The notes below the pieces were generated by a model. The model did no database searches, was not told where the DNA came from, and saw only the letters and a list, made by a program, of their open reading frames with translations. DNA of 64,000 nt, from the NCBI GenBank assembly GCA_045133615.1, contig JBGUUQ010000051.1, positions 23,657-87,656 of the forward strand, read 5' to 3'. The position numbers were made by a program, and so were the translations under genes. Origin of the DNA: M3 sp045133615 (GTDB taxonomy: Bacteria; Bacteroidota; Bacteroidia; Bacteroidales; Muribaculaceae). This document shows positions 52,456-61,179 of the stretch, one piece after another (within the stretch, counting starts at the first letter, position 1; each line of letters opens with the position of its first letter).

Positions 52456-53763
52456 CTATTGCTTAATCCATTTTATCACATCCTTCAGAGTGCGCTTCTT
52501 GCCATAGAGCAATATTCCGGTACGATAGATTCGTGCCGACAGATAGATACACATCACAGCCGTTCCATATAGAGCCAAAATGCTCACAATCATCTGCCAC
52601 ACAGGCACATCGTAAGGCAAACGTATCATCATCACAATCGGCGACGTGAACGGAATCATCGAACACCACACCGCCATCTGCCCGTCGGGATTCTCCACAC
52701 AAGCCATTCCGGCATATAACGCAATGATAATCACGATCATAATCGGCATCGTAAACTGCGAAGCATCACTCGCCTCATCCACTGCCGAACCGAATCCGGC
52801 AAACAGCGAAGCATAGAGCAAGAACCCACCGATAAAGTATATCACGAAGAACGACAATATCTGCATAAAGTTCACTCCGCCAATCATTTGCATTATCTCA
52901 GCTGCGCCATCCACTTCCGGCATTTCAGCTCCGGCAGCCATCATCGCAGGGTCAATGTTTGGAGCCACAACAGCCGCTCCGACAACAGCACTCACCCCTC
53001 CGAGCAACACAGCCCAGATAGCAATCTGAGTCAGCCCCACGAAAGCCACACCGATGATCTTACCCATCATCAATTCAAATGGTTTACAGCTACTTACGAT
53101 TACCTCAACGATACGATTGGTCTTCTCTTCGACCACACTGTTCATAATCATCGCACCATAAGCAAGCACAAACATATAGATTACAAACGCCAGCACCATA
53201 CCGATTACCATCGACAGCTCCGTCGACGACATCGTAGCCTCACCGGCCTCATCCCATTTGATACTGTTGACCGACACCTCAACATTGCAAGCATCGATTA
53301 TATCTTTCAATCCCTCAACATTATACGATTCCATTTTAGCTTTCGACAAAGCATCATTCAGGCAGTTTTCCATATGCCCTATAAGCGACATATTCACCGT
53401 ATTGTCGGAAAACACACTAAGCTGCTTGGACTCAAGCACATTGCCGGGAATCACCACAATGGCATAAATATCGCCGTCAGCCTTCGAATAATACCCATGA
53501 GGGTCCTGTGCCTGAGCACTGTCAAGCAGCAGAAATTCAAAGTCCTCATTGCTCTCTATCGCCTTGCCGTATCTACCCGACTCATCGATGACAGCCACCT
53601 TCTTCGCCTCATCACTACTGTTAAGTTCCTGAAGCAAGACAGGCACCGCGCCAATCGCCACAATCAACAAAGGCATCAGTAACGTCATGAAAATGAACGA
53701 CTTCTTAGCCACAATCGAGAGATATTCTCTCTGTATTATCAATGAAAGTCTATATCTGTTCAT
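52456..53763 (-). CDS. ABC-2 type permease (NatB-like)
   Basis: Membrane half of an ABC exporter, 435 residues. First helix FIFMTLLMPLLIVAIGAVPVLL, then a large extracytoplasmic domain (about 45-185), and five or six further helices including FVIYMFVLAYGAMIMNSVVEEKTNRIVEVIVSSCKPFELMMGKIIGVAFVGLTQIAIWAVLLGG, where EEKTNRIVEVI is the conserved ABC-2 segment. It lies 8 bases downstream of the ATPase gene. The NatAB family exports sodium or small compounds; substrate here unknown. Confidence 0.9.
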   Translation of the reverse strand: MNRYRLSLIIQREYLSIVAKKSFIFMTLLMPLLIVAIGAVPVLLQELNSSDEAKKVAVIDESGRYGKAIESNEDFEFLLLDSAQAQDPHGYYSKADGDIYAIVVIPGNVLESKQLSVFSDNTVNMSLIGHMENCLNDALSKAKMESYNVEGLKDIIDACNVEVSVNSIKWDEAGEATMSSTELSMVIGMVLAFVIYMFVLAYGAMIMNSVVEEKTNRIVEVIVSSCKPFELMMGKIIGVAFVGLTQIAIWAVLLGGVSAVVGAAVVAPNIDPAMMAAGAEMPEVDGAAEIMQMIGGVNFMQILSFFVIYFIGGFLLYASLFAGFGSAVDEASDASQFTMPIMIVIIIALYAGMACVENPDGQMAVWCSMIPFTSPIVMMIRLPYDVPVWQMIVSILALYGTAVMCIYLSARIYRTGILLYGKKRTLKDVIKWIKQ

Positions 53764-53771
53764 ACTCTGTT

Positions 53772-54686
53772 TTAATTATTTTTGCCGGTTACGGTTTCAA
53801 TAAACACCTCATGCATCGACGGCAGAAGTTCTTGGAAACCGGTAAGTTCATATTTCTCGTTAAGTACAGTGATCGCATCGCGCAGCGTCACACCGTCATT
53901 GAGGCGTATCGTAGCATCTACCCCACCGGTTTTCAGCACATTAGCCTCCTCGATAGAGTATAGCGCATCATTCGGTTCAAACAATTTACCGTTGACATGC
54001 ACCGTATAGAGATGCTTCTTATACTGCTGACGAATATCACTCACACGCCCCTGCAACACCACCTTCGAGTGATTGATAAGCGTGATTTCTTCGCACACTT
54101 CCTCCACCGAACCCATATTGTGAGTCGAGAAAAGAATTGTCGCACCCTCTTTGCCCAGTTCGATGATTTCACGCTTAAGTTGCTCAGCATTAACGGGATC
54201 GAAGCCCGAAAACGGCTCATCGAATATCAACAACTTCGGACGATGAAGCACCGTAGCGATAAACTGCACCTTCTGAGCCATACCCTTCGACAGAGCCTCC
54301 AACTTCTTGTTTCGCCACTCCGAAAGGTCAAATCGTTCGAGCCAACGCTCCATCTCGCGCGTCGCATCAGCTTTGCTCATCCCTTTCAAGCGACCGAGAT
54401 ACACAATCTGGTCCCCAACTTTCATTTTTTTATACAGACCGCGCTCCTCCGGAAGATAGCCTATCTGCGCAACATCCTCAGCAGAAGCATGTTTGCCATT
54501 GATAAGCACCTCTCCGCTGTCAGGCGAAGTAATCTGATTCAATATACGTATAAGCGACGTTTTCCCCGCGCCGTTCGGTCCAAGCAGACCATAGATGCAG
54601 CCCTCTTCCACATTCAAACTCACATGGTCAAGAGCCATGTGACCCGAATATTGCTTCACCACATCTTTCACTTCGATGAAATTCAT
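53772..54686 (-). CDS. ABC transporter ATP-binding protein (NatA-like)
   Basis: ATPase partner of the permease. Walker A GPNGAGKTSLIRIL, Q-loop region IGYLPEERGLYKKMKV, signature ALSKGMAQKVQFIATVL, Walker B LLIFDEPFSGFDPVN and H-loop LFSTHNM. The last 80 residues form the DUF4162-like C-terminal domain found in this exporter group. 304 residues. First gene of the two-gene operon. Confidence 0.93.
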   Translation of the reverse strand: MNFIEVKDVVKQYSGHMALDHVSLNVEEGCIYGLLGPNGAGKTSLIRILNQITSPDSGEVLINGKHASAEDVAQIGYLPEERGLYKKMKVGDQIVYLGRLKGMSKADATREMERWLERFDLSEWRNKKLEALSKGMAQKVQFIATVLHRPKLLIFDEPFSGFDPVNAEQLKREIIELGKEGATILFSTHNMGSVEEVCEEITLINHSKVVLQGRVSDIRQQYKKHLYTVHVNGKLFEPNDALYSIEEANVLKTGGVDATIRLNDGVTLRDAITVLNEKYELTGFQELLPSMHEVFIETVTGKNN

Positions 54687-54784
54687 ACTTATATTCCTTA
54701 AGATTGTAAATATTTGGCAAAATTAAACCATAATCCACAATTACGCAACAATCCCCCGCCTCTCCCCCGTGAAAATTCCAAACA

Positions 54785-54821
54785 AAAAAACAGGGCTGAC
54801 AGAAAATATCCGCCAACCCTG
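54785..54821 (-). terminator. terminator of metalloprotease-SusCD operon
   Basis: Minus-strand stem CAGGGTTGGC / GTCAGCCCTG (two mismatches) followed by TTTTTTT, 23 bases after the last gene of the operon. Confidence 0.65.
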
Positions 54822-54843
54822 CTTCTATCTATGCGTGTTTCTA

Positions 54844-56484
54844 TTATTTTACGATAACTTTTTCAGTCTTTTCGCCTTGTTTTGAGATGTAAAGACCGGC
54901 GGGAAGATTTTCTCCAACAACCTCAACACCCTGAAGATTATAGTACTTAACGGGAAGATTGCTATCGGTATCAATCTCTACGTTACAGATTGCACTCAAC
55001 TCATCATTATACAAACCAAACTTATTTGCCACATTATCGCCTACTTCTGTTGCTGCCAAAGCTATATAAGAGCCATTAATTGCCACTGCATTAGCAACCG
55101 GAGAGATGGTTTCAAACGATGGATTTTGAGAAAGCTCTACCATATATGAATTTACAGCATCTACACCGCCATAATTTCCACCGATAGTCGTATTTACCCA
55201 AAGAGAGTTATGATATACAGCTGTTGAGATTGCAACCTCCTTTTTATTTGACTCCTCTGCCACACCACTCGTCGCATTCATTACAACGCCAAGAGTCGTG
55301 TCGAGAGTAGATACAAACACATCGTTATCTCCGACAGCTGTAATGTCGGCATCAAACGGAAGAGTATTTTGGAAAGTACCGATTACCACCACATTGTCAC
55401 CCGACATCTGCATATCGCTTACAATGTCGTTTATAGTAGTACTGCTGGTCTTTGTAGTAAATTCCTTGATAGCCTTGCTTGCACCTGTAGCTTTGTCTAC
55501 GGCAGCAACAATGTAACCGACCTCTACATATCCATCGTCATCGATTTTAGCATAAGAGCAATCCTTGGTCTCTGTGCCAATAGTCAATGTAACGTCGTTC
55601 ATACAGGTAAAAGCGGCATACACTGCATCTTCCGCAACTGTAAATGACGAAGAAAGCACACCCACGCCGGCAACCGGGTCAAAATCCGTCGTCAATTTCA
55701 CCGATGCCAATACATTGCAACCGGAAAAATCAGAGTTAATACTAAATACTGCACCGGCTTCAATATCCATGTAATAGAATCCCCATCCTTCCATATCATA
55801 GGTACCACCTACGAATGATGCATCTCCTTTGGTAGTTGAACCGGTAAAATCTGCCGAGCAGTACACTTTACCGCCATCTACCGCAATTTTGTTAATATGG
55901 AAAAAGACATCTCCATCACTCGGATAATATAACAGATCTACCATATCGGCTAATGACGGATGATAAGTAGGCACAAATGTGTCTACGCCTGCAATAGTAC
56001 CATCCGCGTTATAGATGGCAATAAACGATGAATTTTGCTTTTCGTAATAAGAACCATCCGAGGCTTTCATTCCCTCTTTTTCTACTGCTTTATCATCGGT
56101 ACTGCCGAAACTTACTACATCGGCAAAAGTACCTGCCACATACAACTTGCCATCTGCATCAGCTGCTACAGAAGTTACAGTTGCCGCACCGGCAATAGCC
56201 ACGCCCCACACTTCTGTTCCATCGGCAGCATACTTAAGGATATACGAACTTTCAGCAATCGGCGTTAATTCAGAACCTGCAAATTCAAACGCCTCCGTAA
56301 ACACTCCGGTGGCATAAACATCTCCCGCAGCAGTTACTGCAATCGGAGTGTTATGATTCACTGATTCAATAGAAACAAGGTCATAACGGTCATCTTCCCA
56401 TATTGTGCTCAATACAGGACCGGAAGAGGCATTTGCCGATACTATTGCGGCCATGCCAAGCATAGAAAGTAAAAACTTTTTCAT
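54844..56484 (-). CDS. secreted propeller-like protein with T9SS type-A-like C-terminus
   Basis: 546 residues. Signal peptide MKKFLLSMLGMAAIVSANA. The body carries repeats of the kind seen in beta-propeller SBBP proteins: ITVTAAGDVYATGVFTEAFEFAG, VAADADGKLYVAGTFADVVSFGS, GDNVVVIGTFQNTLPFDA. C-terminus VKYYNLQGVEVVGENLPAGLYISKQGEKTEKVIVK is the T9SS type-A sorting domain form common in this group (LQG, GLYI, KVIVK). Last gene of the operon with SusC/SusD, so probably a surface ligand-binding component. No catalytic motif. Confidence 0.85.
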   Translation of the reverse strand: MKKFLLSMLGMAAIVSANASSGPVLSTIWEDDRYDLVSIESVNHNTPIAVTAAGDVYATGVFTEAFEFAGSELTPIAESSYILKYAADGTEVWGVAIAGAATVTSVAADADGKLYVAGTFADVVSFGSTDDKAVEKEGMKASDGSYYEKQNSSFIAIYNADGTIAGVDTFVPTYHPSLADMVDLLYYPSDGDVFFHINKIAVDGGKVYCSADFTGSTTKGDASFVGGTYDMEGWGFYYMDIEAGAVFSINSDFSGCNVLASVKLTTDFDPVAGVGVLSSSFTVAEDAVYAAFTCMNDVTLTIGTETKDCSYAKIDDDGYVEVGYIVAAVDKATGASKAIKEFTTKTSSTTINDIVSDMQMSGDNVVVIGTFQNTLPFDADITAVGDNDVFVSTLDTTLGVVMNATSGVAEESNKKEVAISTAVYHNSLWVNTTIGGNYGGVDAVNSYMVELSQNPSFETISPVANAVAINGSYIALAATEVGDNVANKFGLYNDELSAICNVEIDTDSNLPVKYYNLQGVEVVGENLPAGLYISKQGEKTEKVIVK

Positions 56485-56523
56485 ACTTTTCTTTTTTAAT
56501 TAATATAAGATTGATACTAAAAT

Positions 56524-57861
56524 TTAGTTTGCAAGATTTGGATTTGCCTCTATCGCCTCGGCAGGAATACGGATGGTATAACGTCCATCGCCCTGCTCAA
56601 GGACAAATTCTTCGCCATTAAACGTTTTGACAATACGCGGTTGGGTAGTGCGGCGAAGGTCGAACCAACGATGCCCTTCAAACGCCAGTTCACGAGCGCG
56701 TTCGTCATAAATTTCCTGCAACAACTCTTCATCTGTCATTGCATTTACCGCAGCCTCCTTTTTAGCATAACCGGATGCGTTAAAACGAGCCTTCTGCAAA
56801 GCGAGCAAGTATGAGCGGGCATCGACCGCGGGGTTTTCCGAACCGCCTTTCAATGCAGCCTCAGCAGCATTCAGATACATCTCACCCACACGCAGCGTAC
56901 AACTGTACTGGTTGCTTCCGCCCTTGGTCAGTTGGATATTGGATGCCGTGACTTGCTTATAATATTTGGTACGGCGTTGGTCGCCTGTACCATACATTTT
57001 AAACAACGATGTCGACACTTTCATTGCGCGGGCATATTGTGCACTCATCACCTCTTCAAGAGAAACAATACTCTCAATCGACTGATAATCATTAGGAAGA
57101 GTCTTTGTCACATCCGACAACTCGCTTTTTTGCGCCAATACCGCTTTCGATGCAAGAAGAGACTTGCTCCACTCACCCATATAAAGATACACACGCGAAC
57201 GAAGAGCGTTGACACTCAATGTAGAAAAACGATAGTTGAGACCAAGTTCCCACTCATCGACATTGAGATAATCTTCAGCCGAATCAAGGTCGGAAACAAT
57301 CGAGGCATATACCTCGGCAACAGTATTGCGCGACAAAGTCTCTTCAGTATCGCTATCAAGCTTCAGCGGGACGGCTTTTGTCGTCACCGGCTCACACATC
57401 GTATAAGCCGGAGCATGTAGGTTCACCAGCAAAAAGTGCATATAGGCACGAAGCATATAAGCCTCCCCTACCATTTGACGAATTTCATCGCTCGTACCAT
57501 CTTCTATCATCTGTTCCGACTCGATGACATAGTTAGCGATAAACAATACGTGATAGAACTGACGCCATTTGAATGTAGCCGTATTTTCCGATGCGGCATA
57601 ATCATTCCAAATCCAAATGTCCTTATATGAATTCAGGTCATTGGCCGCCATGGATGCATCCATCGTGATTTCATCGCTGCGGAATGAAGCAAGACCACGG
57701 TCATCGGGGACGGTGACATACGCCTCCGTAATCAATGCTCGAAACTCATCGGCAGTCGTAGGAATTACCTTTCCCACCGGCTGTATGTCAAGGAAACTGT
57801 CGCAACTGCCAAGCATAAACATCAAGCTCAACAGTATCGCTGATATTTTGATTTTATTCAT
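56524..57861 (-). CDS. SusD/RagB-family nutrient-binding lipoprotein
   Basis: Outer-membrane lipoprotein that caps the SusC transporter. Lipobox LMFMLGSCDSFLD, the usual N-terminal start DIQPVGKVIPTTADEFRALITEAY, and TPR-like helices with YMLRAYMHFLLVNLHAP (conserved RAY.HF..V). The C-terminal part has VGEMYLNAAEAALKGG and RARELAFEGHRWFDLRR, a hallmark of the family. 445 residues, at the short end, closer to RagB than to starch SusD. It follows SusC by 17 bases. Confidence 0.94.
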   Translation of the reverse strand: MNKIKISAILLSLMFMLGSCDSFLDIQPVGKVIPTTADEFRALITEAYVTVPDDRGLASFRSDEITMDASMAANDLNSYKDIWIWNDYAASENTATFKWRQFYHVLFIANYVIESEQMIEDGTSDEIRQMVGEAYMLRAYMHFLLVNLHAPAYTMCEPVTTKAVPLKLDSDTEETLSRNTVAEVYASIVSDLDSAEDYLNVDEWELGLNYRFSTLSVNALRSRVYLYMGEWSKSLLASKAVLAQKSELSDVTKTLPNDYQSIESIVSLEEVMSAQYARAMKVSTSLFKMYGTGDQRRTKYYKQVTASNIQLTKGGSNQYSCTLRVGEMYLNAAEAALKGGSENPAVDARSYLLALQKARFNASGYAKKEAAVNAMTDEELLQEIYDERARELAFEGHRWFDLRRTTQPRIVKTFNGEEFVLEQGDGRYTIRIPAEAIEANPNLAN

Positions 57862-57878
57862 ATCTGTGTTATTTCGCT

Positions 57879-60800
57879 TTAAAATGTCACATTAAGACTG
57901 AATGTATATGATTTTGGGATAGGCTGAGCAAACTGATTTCCCATTGTCTCCGGGTCGAGATAGTTGTCGTAGTTGCATCCGAACACCCATAAGTTGCGAG
58001 CTTCAAGGGCGACAACGGCACTCTTTGCCCCTATCTTGGTTATCCAATTTTGAGGCAGATAATATCCGAAACGAACATTTTGCAAACGGACATGGTCGGA
58101 GCGTTTAACCCAAGTATCGAGCATCGAATAGAGCGAGAACTCCGAATATTGTACATATTCAGCCTGACGATTTCCTTCAACAAGCAGAGCCGGAAGGGTG
58201 CTTGAACTGTTCGATGGAGTCCATCGGTTGAGAATGTCACGATTGGTATTCATTCCTCGGTCAAACATCGTATTGGAATAAGAGGGAGTGACACGAGTGT
58301 ACATGAACAAGTTGAATGCAAAATTAAGCGACAGCTCAAATTGCTTGTACTTAAACGTATTTATAAAACCGCCGGTCACCAACGGATCACCGGAGCCGAT
58401 ATATGTGTAAAGTTCGCGCTGCTCTTCGGCAGTAAGCGTACTTGCACCGGCACTGTTAAGTTTCAAAAACTCCTGAGCGGTCACTTTGGAACCATCTTTT
58501 GCAACAAAAAGCGGATAACCTTCATCGTCAAGCCCGGCTGTTTTGTATGCAAAAATCGCATTGACCGGTCGACCTTCACGCGACGGAGTAGTCTGGTTGG
58601 CCGGAACGGTTTCTTGCAGAACCTTGTTTTCGTTGTATGCGATATTGAAATTAGTGGTCCATGTAAACTCTTTTGTGTGGATGTTGCGAGTAGATAATGC
58701 CAATTCCACACCCTGATTCCGCATACTTGCCCAATTGACAGAGGTAGAAGAAAATCCGGTCTCAAGAGGGAGCATTTTCAATGCAATAAGGTCGTCGCCC
58801 TTACGATGGTAATAATCGAGAGAGAAAGAGACCGCATTATCAAAGACCGACATATCGATACCGGTATTGAACGTGTAGGTCTTCTCCCAACGCAAACGAC
58901 GATTAGGCGGTGTGCCAAGTACGATGACATCTTCAGTCGTACCGGGGAGTATCGATGCATTATTGTAATATCCCATCACATAGGACGATGTGCTTTTGTC
59001 AATATTTCCTTGGATACCGAAAGAGGCTCTTAGACCAAGGTTGTTGATTGACTCAACATCACGAAGAAATGATTCTTCGCTCGCACGCCACAACCCACTG
59101 AACGAATAGAGCGGGAGGAAACGATACTTCTTGTCGACACCGAATAAGTCGGAACCATCGAAACGAATACTTGCACCAAGTGTATAGCGATGGAGCAATG
59201 AATATGATGCCGTACCATAGAATGAGGCATAAGCATTTTCGGAATAGCTCTCTGAATGAAGAGGATATTGACGCGCCCATGATTCATTAGGGAATATAAC
59301 CGGCTTATTGGTCAATGTCTTACGATCATAACCATACGCAGTACTTGAAAAATATTCATACCATGTCTTACGAATTTCGGTACCGATCATACCTTCCACT
59401 TCATGAATATTGGCAAATTCATTGTTATACTCGACTTGTGCTTTCCAGTTAATCTGCTTATTGGTGCTTTTGCTTTGCATGTGTCGTCCGCCATCGGGAA
59501 GGAATGTTTCACCTCCGAGAGTGGCAAGAGTGGTACGCTCAAATTCTTTGCGCATAGCATAGGTGTCGGCATCCGCGTACGATTGAGTATCGGCATGGTC
59601 GAGTTGAAAGCCCAATTGAGTGGAGGCTTTCAAGTTATTATTGACGCGAAGGTCAATATCAAACAATGCCGTGACGCCTGACGATTCTTGAGTATAGTCG
59701 GTATTGTTGCGCTCTTCAAACACGTTGAATTGCAAATCACTGTCTTCCCGACCTTGAATATCGATGTCATAAACATAATTTCCATTTTCATCATAAGCCA
59801 ATTGATAGGGATTGGCTCTGCGCGAATAATAAACCGGATTGGTGAAACCGTCGGCATCCGTAAGATAAGAATTGCTCTTACGACGGTTGGCAAATAATGA
59901 CGCTCCGACTTTCAAATGACTATTGAGACGATACGACGTCTTCAAAACAACATTGAAACGATTGACATCAACTCCGGGCACATTACCTTTTTCATCATAG
60001 TATCCAAAAGAGGTGTAATATGTAGCCTTATCATTTCCGCCGGAAATACTTAGATTATATTCCTGATTGAACGTACTGCGGAAAAGGATGTCGTTCCAAT
60101 CGGTATTAATCAATCGGAGATTGTTGATTTGCGCTTGCACATCAGGCGACAATGCGCTCCATCCTCCTGTTTTATAGGTATCAAACTGCCCTGCTTGCTG
60201 AAGGATACGAGATACGCCGCCTTTGTTTTCGCGATATGTGTAATCACTCAACAACAAATCCAATTCGAGGTCAACCTTCTCTGACGAATTGAGCAGATTA
60301 AGTCGATCGATGTCGGGCTTTGGAGAGTAGGACAATCGAGTGGAGAAATTGACTTCCGGCTTACCCGCCTTACCATTTTTAGTAGTAATAACAATTACAC
60401 CGTTGGCAGCACGAGTACCATAAATTGCCGTTGCAGCGGCATCTTTCAATACCGTGATGCTCTCGATGTCGGCAGGATTTAATCCCGCCACCGAAGATTG
60501 GTATATATTGTCCACATCTTTAAGATCTTCCATCGTTGGGACATCGGTTCCATTCATAGGAACACCGTCAATCACCCACAAAGGGTCTTGAGTGCCACTC
60601 AATGATGCAGTACCGCGAATACGTATCTTCATCGGGGCACCCGGTGTACCGGATGTCTGAACGGCAGAAAGTCCGGCAACCTGACCGGCAAGAGCCTGGT
60701 CAATATTCATTACCGAACCAAGCATCTCATCATCCACTGCAAGTTTTGAAATCGATGCTGTCAATTTGCGTCGTTCAATGGTCTGATAACCGGTAACAAC

Positions 60801-61154
60801 GACATCGTCAAGCATCGTAGATGATGACAACATCGAGATATTGTATCTATCTTTTCCGGCTTCAAGAATGACTGTCTGTGTAGTATATCCCACATAACGA
60901 CATTGCAATTCGGTCACTCCCGACGGCACTGTTATAGAAAATTCACCATCGATATTAGTCAACACACCCAATGCGCCCATATTGCTTCCGGCGTCTTTGA
61001 GTTGTTGACTCGTAACAACAACAGAGGCACCCATCAATGGTTCATTATCATCGGCAGACACAACCACACCTGTGATTGTTCGCCCTGCAGCCAACGTCTC
61101 AAATGTGAAAATCACATTCAAGAGCATTATGCAACAAAGTACTAACTTCCTCAT
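57879..61154 (-). CDS. SusC/RagA-family TonB-dependent transporter
   Basis: Outer-membrane transporter, 1091 residues. Signal peptide, then a carboxypeptidase-regulatory-like domain (RTITGVVVSADDNEPLMGASVVV, about 22-110), the plug (LDDVVVTGYQTIERRKLTASISKL, IRIRGTASLSGTQDPLWVIDGVP, LKDAAATAIYGTRAANGVIVITTK) and a 22-strand barrel ending in a final aromatic strand (YTFSLNVTF). No STN domain, so no direct anti-sigma signalling. With SusD and the metalloprotease it forms an uptake locus; RagAB of Porphyromonas imports peptides, which fits the protease neighbour, but the cargo is inferred. Confidence 0.95.
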   Translation of the reverse strand: MRKLVLCCIMLLNVIFTFETLAAGRTITGVVVSADDNEPLMGASVVVTSQQLKDAGSNMGALGVLTNIDGEFSITVPSGVTELQCRYVGYTTQTVILEAGKDRYNISMLSSSTMLDDVVVTGYQTIERRKLTASISKLAVDDEMLGSVMNIDQALAGQVAGLSAVQTSGTPGAPMKIRIRGTASLSGTQDPLWVIDGVPMNGTDVPTMEDLKDVDNIYQSSVAGLNPADIESITVLKDAAATAIYGTRAANGVIVITTKNGKAGKPEVNFSTRLSYSPKPDIDRLNLLNSSEKVDLELDLLLSDYTYRENKGGVSRILQQAGQFDTYKTGGWSALSPDVQAQINNLRLINTDWNDILFRSTFNQEYNLSISGGNDKATYYTSFGYYDEKGNVPGVDVNRFNVVLKTSYRLNSHLKVGASLFANRRKSNSYLTDADGFTNPVYYSRRANPYQLAYDENGNYVYDIDIQGREDSDLQFNVFEERNNTDYTQESSGVTALFDIDLRVNNNLKASTQLGFQLDHADTQSYADADTYAMRKEFERTTLATLGGETFLPDGGRHMQSKSTNKQINWKAQVEYNNEFANIHEVEGMIGTEIRKTWYEYFSSTAYGYDRKTLTNKPVIFPNESWARQYPLHSESYSENAYASFYGTASYSLLHRYTLGASIRFDGSDLFGVDKKYRFLPLYSFSGLWRASEESFLRDVESINNLGLRASFGIQGNIDKSTSSYVMGYYNNASILPGTTEDVIVLGTPPNRRLRWEKTYTFNTGIDMSVFDNAVSFSLDYYHRKGDDLIALKMLPLETGFSSTSVNWASMRNQGVELALSTRNIHTKEFTWTTNFNIAYNENKVLQETVPANQTTPSREGRPVNAIFAYKTAGLDDEGYPLFVAKDGSKVTAQEFLKLNSAGASTLTAEEQRELYTYIGSGDPLVTGGFINTFKYKQFELSLNFAFNLFMYTRVTPSYSNTMFDRGMNTNRDILNRWTPSNSSSTLPALLVEGNRQAEYVQYSEFSLYSMLDTWVKRSDHVRLQNVRFGYYLPQNWITKIGAKSAVVALEARNLWVFGCNYDNYLDPETMGNQFAQPIPKSYTFSLNVTF

Positions 61155-61179
61155 TTACGCTATATTATTACATTTATTA